Shown piece by piece: positions 11,558 to 22,129 of a DNA stretch of 64,000 nt. The stretch is from Achatina immaculata. Taxonomy: Eukaryota > Mollusca > Gastropoda > Stylommatophora > Achatinidae. The notes under the pieces are model-generated. The model saw only the letters and a program-made list of their open reading frames with translations. It was not told where the DNA came from and searched no databases. The DNA lies in NCBI GenBank assembly GCA_009760885.1, contig CM019693.1:2980300-3044299 (forward strand). The letters are read 5' to 3'. Position 1 is the stretch's first letter; every line of letters starts with the position of its first letter. A program made the translations under genes and the position numbers.

Positions 11558-13106
11558 CTATCTGATTACCCGGCGTTGCCCCAGTATTAGTTTATCCCAA
11601 TCTTCTATTAGCAAAAGGAGTGAATTCTATCTATAGTGTAAAATGGAAGTAATTTTATCTGCAGGTATTTAAAAGTATAAGTACAGTATGCAAAAGTCTT
11701 TTACAAATTCACTATAATATTAATTTAACTAAAAACGTGATTATAAACAACATTTTTAGTTTCACCTCCAGGAGCAAGAATAAATAAATTCTTGGGTGAA
11801 CCCACCCTTGAGCAAGCAGCATAAATTTGCCCGTGGGAGAAACATGGGGATCTCAAATCCAATCCGCAGTATCTAATAGACTGCCCGTGTGACTTGTTGA
11901 TCGTGATCAAGAACGCAAGTCTCACTGGAAACTGCAGTCTCTTAAAGTTAAAAGGGAGATCCGCCGGAATGAGTGGTATCCGTGGGATAAAAACTGACCT
12001 ACACTCTCCCGTTCCTGTTAAGATAATCGCTTCAATTACATTGCTCAGTATCTTCTTTACACACAGCCTTGTTTGTGCAAAGATTTGGCTGGTCGAGGTT
12101 CCGCAGTAAAATAATTGGAGATCCCACTTTAAGTAAAAGACGATGCGGTGGCAGTCCAGTTGGATCAAGTAAGTTTAGGAACTCTGTGGGAAATTTACGA
12201 CCTCATCGGCATCTACTGCAGTATCATTCAGGGATTATGCCTGGTAAAATGGCAAGTATTTGGTTGTGCAGCAAAAATGACCATCTCTCGCAAAAATTTT
12301 GGATACTTTATTTTTCATCCCTTTTCACCCCCCCCCCCCCCGGGCCAATGCCGATGGGGGCTGAACTTGACCTTAAACGACATCGGGGGTGTCACTGTTC
12401 ATCTCAGCGACCCCGAAAACTAATTCGACGCTAATATCTGTCGTTTTAGACTATTTTACATGTCACCCACTTCCAACCCCACCCTAGTGGTGCTAGGGGT
12501 GTCGTACCCCCACAAGGGGGCTGAACCTGGACTTAAACGGCATCAGGAGTGCCACTATTCATCTCAGCGACCCCGAAAACTATAGATTCGACACTAATAT
12601 CGGTCGATGTCGATTATTTTTACATGTCATCCCTTCCCACCCCCACCCCTAGCGTGCTGGGGTTATCGTACCCCCACAGTAGTTTTTTTTCCAGATTGTA
12701 AGTCATATGTGTATCAAATATGGTTGAAATTGTTCCAGGCGTTCCAGAGGTATGCTGGAACATACACACGTCACTCCCTTCCCACCCCATCCCTAGAAGT
12801 GCTAGGCGTGTCGTGCCCCCACATGGGGGCTGAACATGGACTTAAACAGAATCGGGAGTGTCACTATTTATCTCAGCGACCCCCGAAAACTACGGATTCG
12901 ACACTAATATTGGTCGTTTTCGATTATTTTTACATGTCATCCCCTCCCACCCCACCCCTAGGGGTGCTAGGCGTGTCGACCCCACAGTATTTTGTTCCAG
13001 ATTGTAAGTCATATGTTACAAAGTTTGGTGACATTGCTGCAGGCGTTCCAGAGTTATGCTGGAACATACATACACACACACATACATCCAGTTTTATAAA
13101 TATAGA
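11558..13106 (-). mobile_element. Helitron, 1,549 bp, inserted in minisatellite
   Basis: Rolling-circle transposon on the minus strand. Its 5' end is TCTATATTTATAAAACTGG at 13106. Its 3' end is GGCAACGCCGGGTAATCAG followed by ATAG at 11558. Helitrons start with TC, end with CTRR after a short hairpin, and insert between A and T. Here the last four bases are ATAG, one change from CTAG. The left flank ends TTAATTAA and the right flank starts TGACGATGAGG. Joined, they restore the 48-bp minisatellite unit without gain or loss, which fixes both ends. The interior has a decayed helicase piece at the 3' side and diverged internal tandem blocks of 160 to 300 bp at 12310-13060 (GGGGGCTGAAC, CTCAGCGACCCCGAAAACTA, GGTGCTAGGCGTGTCG). 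No Rep domain remains. Confidence 0.85.
11725..12250 (-). pseudogene. Helitron helicase (Pif1-like), C-terminal fragment
   Basis: C-terminal part of the Pif1-type helicase of a Helitron RepHel protein, which unwinds DNA during rolling-circle transposition. Read on the minus strand, the first part (about 12245-12120) gives EVVNFPTEFLNLL, PPHRLLLKVG and SPIILLRNL. A frameshift leads into TRLCVKKILSNVIEA, then FPVRLAFLITINKSHGQS (helicase motif V) and IYAACSRVGSPKNLFIL (motif VI), and ends VVYNHVF with a stop near 11725. The Walker A and B motifs and the Rep nuclease are absent, so it cannot act. It sits about 170 bp from the element's 3' end, the normal position in Helitrons. Confidence 0.88.
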
Positions 13107-13726
13107 TGACGATGAGGGTAAGCTGGTTATTTTATGAGTGGTGATAGCAATTAATGACGATGAGGCTATGATGATTATTTTATGAGTTGTGACAGTATTT
13201 AGTGGCGATGAGGCTGTGCGTATTATTTCATGAGTGGTGACATTAATTAATGAAGATAATGCTAGGCTGATTATTTTATGAGAGATTATTGTACTTAATG
13301 AAGATGAGGCTAGGATGGTTATTTTATGAGTGGTGATCGTAATTAATGAACATGAGGCTAGGATGATTTTTTTCTTAGTGTTGATAGTAATTAATGACGA
13401 CGAGACTAGGCTGTTTATTTTATGAGTGATGGTATTAATTAATGAAGATGGGGCTGGACTGATTATATTCTGAGTGGTGATGGTAGTTAATGACGACGAG
13501 ACTGGACTGATTATTTTATGAGTGGTGGTATTAATTAATGAAGATGGGGCTGGACTGATTATATTCTGAGTGGTGATGGTAATTAATGACGACGAGACTG
13601 GACTGATTATTTTATGAGTGGTGATATTAATTAATGAAGATGAGGCTGGACTGAAACTTTTTTTTTTTGGTATGAGTGGTGATAGTAACTAATGAAGATG
13701 AGGCTAGGCCGATAATTATCAGTGAT
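13107..13726 (+). repeat. 48-bp minisatellite, right part
   Basis: About 13 further units of the same 48-bp repeat, starting exactly at the Helitron boundary (13107, 13155 and so on). Variants alternate between TGACGATGAGG and TGAAGATGGGG starts; the pair near 13440-13580 suggests a two-unit higher-order duplication. A T-run interrupts near 13660. Confidence 0.9.
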
Positions 13727-14063
13727 GCCAAAGGCTCAAAAGTTCCAAAGCTCATACTCTGACGTTATTGCATTCAGGACAGCCTCCGTATATGCTCAGC
13801 CACAATGCCGCATCATTCATCCAAGAGTTTGCTTGCTAATAGTTCCCGACAAACGCAGGTTGTTTACGAAGCGGTATTTTTTTTGGTTTTGTTTTGTTTT
13901 ATGCCAGCAAACCTTAGACTGTCCCAGCTCTCAGCAGTCTCCTCATAAACTACATTGTCCTTCCATTCTCATTCTTCATTTTCCCGCAGGCTGTCAAATA
14001 CAGCTTCAGCAATGTCAGCCTTGTCTATTCTCAGCCTGCTCTTTATTGTAGCCTGTCCGCTAC
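13727..14063. other. unidentified 337-bp insert in the minisatellite
   Basis: The 48-bp unit is broken after CAGTGATG and resumes at TATTAATTAATGA at about 14065. The sequence in between is unrelated to the array. It has no recognisable termini or domains. Confidence 0.45.
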
Positions 14064-14150
14064 GCTATTAATTAATGAATATGAGAAGAGACTGATTATT
14101 ATTTTTTTCTTTCAGTGGTGATATTTATGAAAATGGGAATGGACTGCAAT
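14064..14150 (+). repeat. 48-bp minisatellite remnant
   Basis: About one and a half diverged units (TTAATTAATGAATATGAG, ACTGATTATTA, GTGGTGATATTTATGAAAATG) end the array that began at 11425. Confidence 0.6.
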
Positions 14151-14329
14151 GTCTACGGGGATAGCGATGTTATCCGAAATGGCTGTAAAGTTTGGTTTCT
14201 TCGTAGACGCCACCACGACGCGAGATCGCGCCAAAACTTAACCTCCTTAATTAGGTTTCTTGGCGCAGTCAAACGCCAGAAAACAATTCGGAAAGGTGGA
14301 GTTGGGTACAAATCAGTTAGGGCTAACTT

Positions 14330-14600
14330 GTCTTGGCACCTGAGATTATATATGCGTCATCGGCATTCATCAGTTCATTTCAGTCATATGGCTCTTGACG
14401 GATATGTTCTGGAGTCTGGACTCCAATGCCACTGCCCACACCATGCGGACATGAGACGAGAGACATGGCCAGAGGACGCAAGCTTGGGGCAAAAGCTTTG
14501 TGGCTCCTATCAGGTTCTGGAGAGGACTGCGGGGTTTGTAGAAAGGGATCAGGTATCTGATGTGACCAGTAATCCGGGAGGCCCCCATCTGACTGCTGTA
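14330..14600 (+). pseudogene. LINE ORF2 extreme C-terminus fragment
   Basis: Within a longer open frame (14115-14663) one stretch resembles the cysteine-containing tail of Jockey/CR1-like LINE proteins: LQCHCPHHADMRRETWPEDA, KLCGSYQVLERTAGFVER. The family pattern is LQxCPxxxxLRxxxWPExxxLxxKLWGsxxxLxxTaxFV. A second example lies on the minus strand at 61330-61520. The rest of the frame on both sides does not look coding. Assignment rests on motif memory only. Confidence 0.5.
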
Positions 14601-14717
14601 GTTTTAATCAAGGCCCTATTCTACCTCCCAGTTGAGCTTTTTGGACACAGATTGTCGAGTTGAATAAGGATCGATTTGGAAGGCAAATTTGATTCTAAAA
14701 ATAACCCATGTTAGAGG

Positions 14718-14968
14718 CGGATTCTCTCTCTTTCTCTCTCTTTTTTTCTTTCTTTCTCTCTTTCTCTCTCTTTTTTTCTCTCTCTCTTTCTCTCTCTCTC
14801 TTTCTCTCTTTTTCTCTCTTTCTCTCTCTTTCTCTCTCTCTTTCGCTCTCTGTCTTTCTCTTTCTCTCTCTCTCTCTCTCGCTTTCGCTCTCTCTCTTTC
14901 TCTTTCTCTCTCTCTTTCTCTTTCTCTCTCTCTTTTCTCTTTCTCTCTCTCTTTTTCTCTCTTTTCAG
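14718..14968 (+). repeat. polypyrimidine (CT)n tract
   Basis: About 250 bp of almost pure TCTC/TTTCTC. Apparent Ser/Leu/Phe-rich frames are artefacts of it. Confidence 0.95.
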
Positions 14969-14999
14969 AGGGGGATATGTCTTATGTCTGACCTGATGA

Positions 15000-15141
15000 C
15001 ACTAACACAACAGCCCTGCAGTAAACAGTGACAAAAGCCAATCACTGTCCCTTTCAGAACGAATGTAGGACCCTCTTTGCCCATTTTCACGTTTGTGTCT
15101 GATCTGCACGTTAGCATATTCTTCCTGGCGCCTATATCGTC

Positions 15142-15172
<31 letters not shown>

Positions 15173-15500
15173 GTCCTCTAAACTCCCAACGACACATAAG
15201 GCATCGACAAAGGTTTTCCAACCAATCCCGTCTTGAGTAAGTCGAGATACCTCTAACAGTGTCTTTCCCACTTAACATTTAGTTCTTCCTGTATTGTGCG
15301 TCTCCGCGTCCCCTATGGCCTGTCCCTCTTTCTTTTTCCTTGAAGTGCCCAGGTCAAGCGGGTATAGGGGATCTGTCTCTCTATACGTATATCCCACTGT
15401 CTGCTTGCCCCGTATTCTATACGAATCTGTGGCTTTTAGTATCTGTTCATCTGTCTATGTCACTCCCAGTCTTTTTATACAATTTATTCTCCCCAGTCTT
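15000..15500. other. no gene recognised
   Basis: Noncoding stretch with CAC and CAT trinucleotide runs at 15141-15172. The text after them (TCCTCTAAACTCCC on) could be a very decayed minus-strand LINE tail, because such tails here often end in (CAT)n, but I cannot confirm it. Confidence 0.35.
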
Positions 15501-15860
15501 CCATCTAGAGTTCTTCAAATAACATGGGCACAAAAAGAGCAAATATATCCATAATTAATGTACTATAGGAACATAATTGAAGAAAGTTGCCTAGTAAAGA
15601 GGATTAAATAGAGACAACTTAAATGTGTTGGACATTAAACGTCATAAGAATTTAGAGAAAACCATCGTGGACGGAAACATAATAGGAAAAAGAAAGAGAG
15701 GAAGACCAAGGCGAAGATGGCTGCAAGACATGGTTGATCATCTGCAAATGAATGCGTCAACAGCAGGACATCTTGCTTACAACTGAGAGGCTGCAGGAGA
15801 GCTGTTAGGGAGGCAAAGTTCCGCAAGGGACATGCAAATGACTGGCTGACTGACTGACTG
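15500..15860 (+). pseudogene. RTE/BovB-like LINE tail (family C), decayed
   Basis: Same 3' module as 1948-2397 and 21505-22070. It contains TTCTTCAAATAACATGGGCAC (RVLQITWAQK), AATTGAAGAAAGTTGCCTAG, the GGAAGACCAAGGCGAAGATG box (RGRPRRRW) and the GGCAAAGTTCCGCAAGGGAC end, followed by a (TGAC)n tail at 15840-15860. Multiple stops. Confidence 0.78.
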
Positions 15861-16305
15861 AGTCTTTCATCTATTTCTATGTGTAATTGTCTATATACTT
15901 CATTAAAAGTGAATATTTCTTCATAGTTATGTTGATTTTCGTTTCACTTTACTTGAACCACTACCTAGTAGCGAATTATGACATATTTCATTGGAAGGCG
16001 ATTTATACATTACCTTAAGAGGGCTAAATTGATCCCCCCTTCGCAGAACCTAGCTGTCTTGATAGCCAATCTGAAAATGAACTGTCTCGTTGTCTGTCTA
16101 GTATGTCTGCCTCAGTGAGTGTGTTTAGAGTTTCAGTTCTGTTTCGAAGTGCAGATACGAAAGTAATGGTATTTGCTAATCTTGTTATTTCTTTCGATTC
16201 TGCATCTCTGATGTACATTCTTCTTCATACAAAAGTGTTGAGAAATGGCAGGCCCGATCAGTGTGAGAACATCTGATTCTGGAACCGGGATAGCAGCACG
16301 CGATG
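15861..16305. other. no gene recognised
   Basis: AT-rich DNA without supported features between a LINE tail and a family A copy. Confidence 0.4.
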
Positions 16306-16309
16306 GTGT

Positions 16310-16650
16310 CTTGTCTTGCCGTGTCTTGTGCTATCTTCCTGTACCTGCGATCTGCTGTTCTTTGCAGCCGATGCTGTAGAGGTGTTGAGGTGCAGCATCG
16401 TATCGGCGTGGGAGCGGGTTATGGTGGCTACTTTTTCAATCCTGGAGTACAGCTAAAAAGCAGGGGGTGTGTGCAATGCTTCTTTTAAAGACTCCATCAC
16501 CATGGGAACTATGGGATCCCCGTCCCGTTGACCAGGCACTACTTATTACTGGGGGTACCAACAGAGAGGTAGGACAGGGTCTTGGTCAGCTATGATTCGC
16601 TAACCCTGAGGCTAGCATATCAACTGTGGGTCGCTGATTGCCTAATCGGA
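16310..16650 (-). repeat. dispersed repeat family A, (AAGAC)n-tailed
   Basis: Minus-strand copy. It begins with GTCCGATTAGGCAATCAGCG near 16645 and passes the usual TCTCTGTTGGTACCCCCAG, CCATGGTGATGGAGTC and GCATCGGCTGCAAAGAACAG boxes. It ends in a CAAGACACGGCAAGACAAGAC tail at 16302-16322. The tail differs from the (GAA)n tails of other copies. Confidence 0.82.
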
Positions 16651-16704
16651 CAGTGATGTTGTCATAAAGCGAGTCCTCGGTAGCCGATATTAGAACCATT
16701 GAAG

Positions 16705-16790
16705 TCAGATTTATCTTGGACGGCGATAAAGCTGATGGTATCTGACAACGAAGGGGGATCAGTGATGGTGCTATCTCCTTCTCATCTCAT
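16705..16790. repeat. minor repeat shared with 25975-26050
   Basis: TTTATCTTGGACGGCGATAA and CTGACAACGAAGGGGGATC with a GATGGTGCT end match TTTATCCTGAACGGCGATAA and the following bases at 25975-26050. In the other copy a huge trinucleotide array follows directly. Confidence 0.55.
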
Positions 16791-17066
16791 AGGATCTGCG
16801 AACTTGTGTTTTACGTAGACAATGCGTTTCACCATCTTAAAAAACAGACAGTCAAGTGTTCGGGAGGAGTAGGTTAAAGTGGCTTGTATACAGTCCGAGA
16901 CGTGAATCCTCCTTCTTCTTGCTTTTCGTTGTCAAAGTCGTCGTCGCTGGTTGCATCTTGTCGCAGCTACGCGCCTTTCGACCCCATGCATATCCTTCGG
17001 CATGAGGTATTCTTGAGCTTGAACTTGTCTTCCCGCTTCGATACCTTTTCGGACTGCTCTATGTTA

Positions 17067-17145
17067 CCAGCGGCACCTGGAGGTAAACAGGGTCTTAGCC
17101 GACTGTGGTTCGCCAACCCTGACTCAAGCTGGCCAATTTCTTATT
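17067..17145 (-). repeat. family A fragment
   Basis: Only the 5' portion is recognisable on the minus strand: GGCCAGCTTGAGTCAGGGTT, GGCGAACCACAG and CTAAGACCCTGTTTACC. Confidence 0.55.
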
Positions 17146-17885
17146 CAGCTTGAGAAGTGTCTGCTCGCCACTCAAGAGGTGGATCCAAGTAGCATCATGT
17201 GGACAGACTCTCGAAGACAAAGTCAACGCCTATCCATTAGCCAAGGCTCAAGGACTTACTCGAGGCAGAACGAGATCGTGCGTGGCTCGTAACAGCATCT
17301 ATCACAGTTATATTTTGTTTCCAAACACTTTATCACCCGTAATCAAATTTAAACGTAAACCTTTTGATGTGTACCACAACTGTCTACCTCTAAGAAATGG
17401 ATCAGAGAAAAGAGTGAAAAAAAAGGAACTCCGGGTTTCTTTAGTCAAAGAGCTTTCAACCATTTGAGCAGACAGCTCATATCAAGTCACACTCTATGGA
17501 GCGTTCATGATCATCAGCTCAGTACAGAGCAGTGTTTTTTTTTTTTTCAGGATTCGCATGAGAGGGCAACAGAGTATGAGTTTTATGGGTTTTTTTTTTA
17601 GGAGTCGTTTGGTGCATGATTTTATACAAGAAATATAGATTATGTGTCAGACAGATAGTATTGTCCTGTTTAGCCCAAGGCGTTCTCCTGGCAAGAATTT
17701 TTTTGGTAAAAAAAAAACTATATAAATCAAACACTTTTCTTCTTCTTTTTTTGTTTTTGTTTTTTTGTTCCCAGGTCATTCAGGTTTTTTTTCCCCCTCG
17801 AACCGTGTAATTAGTCAGGCGTGAATTTAACTGAAAGTCACAAAGCGTAGCATGCTTGTTTGATTTCTGTGATCCACATTATTAG
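17146..17885. other. no gene recognised
   Basis: AT-rich DNA with T-runs and A-runs. Frames are short and lysine- or phenylalanine-rich because of the homopolymers. Confidence 0.4.
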
Positions 17886-17889
17886 ATCA

Positions 17890-20300
17890 TATATATGTAG
17901 CCTACCCAGAAAACATCATTGAATGTAACATCCCTCATACTTCGTTAAGTGATCATTATCCGGTCTGCTGTACGTGGACAAAAAAAAAAAAAAGGGGTAT
18001 AAACTTCCTAAACACAGTCACGCCAATATGAAATTTAGGAGCTTCAGAAAATTTAACCTAAAATTATTCCTTAATGATTTGCAAGCATCTTCACTTACAC
18101 ATGTGTACCAACTAACTGACCCTGATGAGGCAATAGAATATTGAATAAAGATCTTCAAAGATAAATTAGACAGGCATGTCCTCATGAAAGAGGTGAGAGT
18201 AAAACACCAGACGAAGTCACCTTGGATAACACCTGAAATATTACATGCCATGAGAGAACGCGACCGGGTGAACAGAATCAAAGACTTCATGACCTACCAT
18301 TCACTTACTTAATAAGACAAGAGAAAAAAAATACTTTAGGAATCTAGTACAGAATAAATCAGACAGCAAATCAATTTGGAAAGCCGTAAATACCCTATCA
18401 AAATAAAATAAAAGAATTTGATTTTCAAGCCATCAATCGTGCATACACTAGCGCATATATCAGTACACATTTCAGAGAAGAAATCAACGTTCTTAAATCA
18501 TCAATATCAGCTCCTGTACGCGACTTACACGAACTACAAACATTCCTGGACAGCAGATGTACTGATTTTAAACAGTTACACATTCCATTCTTAACAGTCA
18601 ATGAAGTTCACAGTTATCCCTTAACCTTAAAAAATAACAGTACAGATGGGCTTGATGATATTAGTAATAAGGTCTTACATTATGCTGCACCTGTCATATC
18701 ACATACACTAACATACATTTACAATCAGTGAATTGCAAAATGTTATTTCCCCGAAGCTTTTAAAACTGTGAAGGTGTATCCTCGCTTTAAATCTGGCTCA
18801 CCCAACAATCTTATCAATTATAGACCAATATCCATATTATCGTCATTATCAAAACCACTCGAAAAACACATTACATAAAATAAATCTACGACACATACAA
18901 TAGAACAATTTATTCATAGACAGTCAGTCAGGCTTTAGACCCAATCATTCCTGCCACACAGCTCTCGCTAAAATGACAGAAAACTGGTTAGTAAACATAA
19001 ATGACGACAGACTATGTGGTGCCACCTTTGTCGACTTTAAAGGCATTTGATATGACTGACCATGATATTCTTGTAAGAAAAATAAAAACGTTTAAATTGC
19101 ACCCTGACCTAATAAAATTAATTGCATCATTTCTTTCGGATAGAGAACAGGTAGTATTCTTCAACAATTCTCTATAAAATTCTGCTATAGTTGACACTGG
19201 TGTTCCGCAAGGTTCTATTCTAGACCCGTTGCTCTTTGCTATCTATATCAGTGATCTTCCACTTCATCTTAAACGCTCTTCTTGTGACCTTTTTTGCCGA
19301 TGATTGCACAGTCTACACCAGTGACTACGATTGTATTAATCTAGAATAAACTCTTCAGGTCGAGTTATACAATTTAATTAGATGGAGCAAAAACAATGAC
19401 ATGATTATAAATACTGATAAAACAAAATCAATGCTCATAACAACAAGGCAGAAACTATAAAACGCATAAAAAACAACACTCCGGCTTTACACTAAAACAT
19501 CACAGATAGAAAACGTTAGCGAGCACAAAACACTAGGTCTTATTATTGACCAACATCTGATTTAGAACTCTCATATGCAAGGTCTAACAAAACTCATCGC
19601 ACAAAAAGTATAACATTTAACCAAAATTAAGCATTTCATCGATCAAGACACAAGGAAGACATACTACATATCACATATACAAACACATTTAGACTATTGC
19701 TCAACAATATGGGATGGTTGCTCAGTGTCAAATATAAAGAGACTTTGCCCACTCCAAAAGCGAGCAGCAAAGCTTATTACTGACAAAGATCAAGCACAAC
19801 TAACCAGCACAAACGTATCAAAATACTGCCTCTTAAGAACTGGTTCCTCTTCAACAAAGCAAAGTTAGTACATCAAATTCTTTTACGGCATGCCCCGCCT
19901 TATCTATAGAACCTGTTTAAATTTAGCCCAAAGTGCAGCCAACGCTTGAAGAACATATATCTTCCAAAATCTAGACTTGATCTTTACAACAAAATTTTAG
20001 TTCTTCTGCTGCTCATCTTCGGAATACCCTTCCATCCTGTATAAAAAATATAAATTATATTCCTTCCTACAACTACAAACTTTCCCAATATCTATTTGAT
20101 GTCGACTACATGCCTCTATGAATCATAAAACTTAAAAGTTATTTAGACTGCTCTTCCAGACACTGAATACAGTTAATTGTTTATTCTGAATAGTCCTGAA
20201 ATGTTTGTTAATAGATAGTCATTTATATATGTATTTAGTTACTTCTGTACTGAATGAATGGATAAGAGCGAAACGTAAATGTTATATTTTATTTTATGTC
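17890..20300 (+). pseudogene. CR1/Jockey-like LINE, heavily decayed
   Basis: A long non-LTR retrotransposon remnant. The end of the apurinic endonuclease domain is readable near 17940 (SLSDHYPVCCTW). The RT domain follows: EVHSYPLTLKNN and NSTDGLDDISNKVLH, then AFKTVKVYPRFKSGSPNNL and INYRPISILSSLSKPLEKHI (RT motif 1 and 2 area, 18750-18870). TGVPQGSILDPLLFAIYI near 19200 is the GVPQGS motif. Then FADDCTVYTSD near 19290-19320 is the catalytic Asp pair, read with a frameshift. Thumb-like text continues to about 20170. This type differs from the RTE-like copies in the window (VPQGSILDPLLF versus VKQGCILSPLLF). Dozens of stops and frame changes show long inactivity. Confidence 0.85.
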
Positions 20301-20329
20301 TCTCAGCTTCAGTGTTAGTTATGTTTGTT

Positions 20330-20600
20330 ACATGAGAAAAAAACGAATAGAAAGTATGAGAATGTATAAATGAAAAACATACAACATCCGATATTTCGGT
20401 GTGATCCTTTTTCGAGGATTACATGCACAACGAGACTAAAAATGCGAAGAACTTATCTGAATGTGTCTTCCTCCAGAAGTAGAAAACAGAATGTCTGGAA
20501 TAGAGTGTAAGATGTATTATAAACGGCAGAATGTCAAAAGGGCCTGCGTGCCCAATTCTTAACTCTTTTAAAATAAAGATCAATCAATCAATCTGTGATG
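20330..20600 (+). repeat. retroposon 3' end with (AATC)n tail
   Basis: Contains CCGATATTTCGGTGTGATCC, which is echoed by CCAGTATTTCGACATAAGCC at 54770. It ends in GGCCTGCGTGCCCAATTCTT, AATAAAGATC and a (AATC)n tail. The end module also occurs at 8465-8560 on the other strand. Confidence 0.6.
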
Positions 20601-20789
20601 CAAGAATATCTGTAGTCAGTCATGCGTGGTTCCATGACATAAAGACGTCCAGAGTGCTGACAATAGTGTCACTCTTTGTATTCCGTCTTCGACTAAGGTA
20701 AAGTCCTTGTTCAGTTAATGACTCTTAAAGCTGTTATCAAGTCGTTGTCGTCATCATCATCATGATGCAAAAAACATGGACCACGTAAA

Positions 20790-20880
20790 CGGGAATATAA
20801 CTTACCCTGCTCAGACTGTTGCTAGGAGCGCCAACGGAGAGGTGAGATTGGGGTCTTGACCAGCGCTGGCCATAGAAACT
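20790..20880 (-). repeat. family A fragment
   Basis: Minus-strand CCAGCGCTGGTCAAGACCCC, TCTCACCTCTCCGTTGGCG and a GCAACAGTCTGAG stretch match the family A core. Strongly diverged. Downstream, at 21171-21193, lies an isolated (GAA)n run after CAGCGCAG. Confidence 0.5.
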
Positions 20881-21289
20881 TTAGTACAGCCGTCTTTCCT
20901 CCAGTGCCAGTAATAGTGAGGAGCGAATATGTAGCTGGAGAGCAGAATGAGATAACTGACAGCTTGGCTCTGAGATGGCGAACCTTAATCAACCAAGACC
21001 TTATTCTGTTCTCTCATAGGTTCCCCCTGGAAAGAATCATTGACCTGATTTAGTAAATTCTGACCCCAGTGGGATTATAAACATGGGACTAAACCAGCCC
21101 AAAGTCAGATGTGTCCCCGGCCGTGGAAACGGCGACAGGATGCAAACAGCAACCTTTTGAGGAGGCCAGCGCAGAAGAAGAAGAAGAAGAAGACTAAAAC
21201 AAATAGAATCACGATGTATTCATGGTTATGGATGATTTGTTCAGCGAAACACTGTCATCCCAGATGAATGAAGAGTCATTTTAAATATA

Positions 21290-21437
21290 AAGGTAGAAGG
21301 TAAAATGCCCGTCTCCATGCCATTAAGGCATACTGGGGATATGGTGTTAGGTCCTTCGGCACATGAAAGTGTGATGTGGTCAGTATCACGCCTGGCCGCA
21401 TTTACCTTCCCAAATTTCTCTGGATCCCGAGTCATTA
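21290..21437 (-). repeat. SINE, 5'-truncated by (TA)n
   Basis: Minus-strand SINE 3' half: GTGATACTGACCACATCACA, CTTTCATGTGCCGAAGGACC, TAACACCATATCCCCAGTAT, GCCTTAATGGCATGGAGACG. The tRNA-like head is missing, and the sequence ends at the start of the TA array. Confidence 0.75.

Positions 21438-21504
<67 letters not shown>
21438..21504. repeat. (TA)n microsatellite, left of LINE fragment
   Basis: About 65 bp of TA dinucleotides. A matching array lies on the other side of the LINE fragment. Confidence 0.95.
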
Positions 21505-21507
<3 letters not shown>

Positions 21508-22066
21508 ACTAACTAATAATGGAGATACAATGAGGGATATTAAAAGGAGGACATCTATCGCTCTTCAGAAAGTAAAACAAATAAAGAGTCTGTGGAGAGG
21601 AGCAGACAGAACCACAAAAATAAGATTTTTAAGGGCATGCATCTTTCCCATAGTAACATATGCCTGTGAGACCTGGACACTTAACAAAACAGCTGAGAAA
21701 CACATAAATGCCTTTGAATATAAATGCTACAGAAGAGTTCTCCAAATATCGTGGACACAAAAAAGAACAAATATATCTATACTACAAGAGCTTAATATTG
21801 AAGAAGGCTGGCTAGTGAAGAGGATTAAAGAGAGAAAACTGAAATATTTTGGACACATTAAACGTCATGATAATTTAGAGAAGACCGTATTGGAAGGATA
21901 CATAATGGGAAAAAGAAAAAGAGGAAGACCAAGACGAAGATGGCTGCAAGACATCGTTGACGATCTGGAAATGGATGCAACAGGAGCAGGCCATCTTGCT
22001 CACAACCGAGAGGCCTACAGGAGTGCTGTTTGGGAGGCAAAGTTCCGCAAGGGACATGCAAATGAA

Positions 22067-22070
<4 letters not shown>
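21505..22070 (+). pseudogene. RTE/BovB-like LINE tail, best family C copy
   Basis: One open frame of about 190 codons encodes the C-terminal part of an RTE-clade ORF2, downstream of the RT catalytic site: TMRDIKRRTSIALQKVKQIK, FLRACIFPIVTYACETWTLN, INAFEYKCYRRVLQISWTQ, SILQELNIEEGWLVKRIKER, LKYFGHIKRHDNLEKTVLEG, KRKRGRPRRRWLQDIVDDLE and EAYRSAVWEAKFRKGHANE. BovB proteins have the same order (YGCESWT, RRLLRVPWTARRSN, YFGHLMRR, GRRRRGRQ), so the clade assignment is good. The frame has no stop, but the endonuclease and RT core are missing. The copy is enclosed by two (TA)n arrays, which suggests insertion into one TA tract. Confidence 0.88.

Positions 22071-22127
<57 letters not shown>
22068..22127. 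repeat. (TA)n microsatellite, right of LINE fragment
   Basis: About 58 bp of TA dinucleotides directly after the GAATGAA 3' tail of the LINE fragment. Confidence 0.95.

Positions 22128-22129
<2 letters not shown>

Noticed and set aside
14115..14663. The whole 182-codon frame as a host gene.
   Set aside because: Only the middle part resembles a LINE tail; both ends lie in minisatellite remnant or unassigned DNA.
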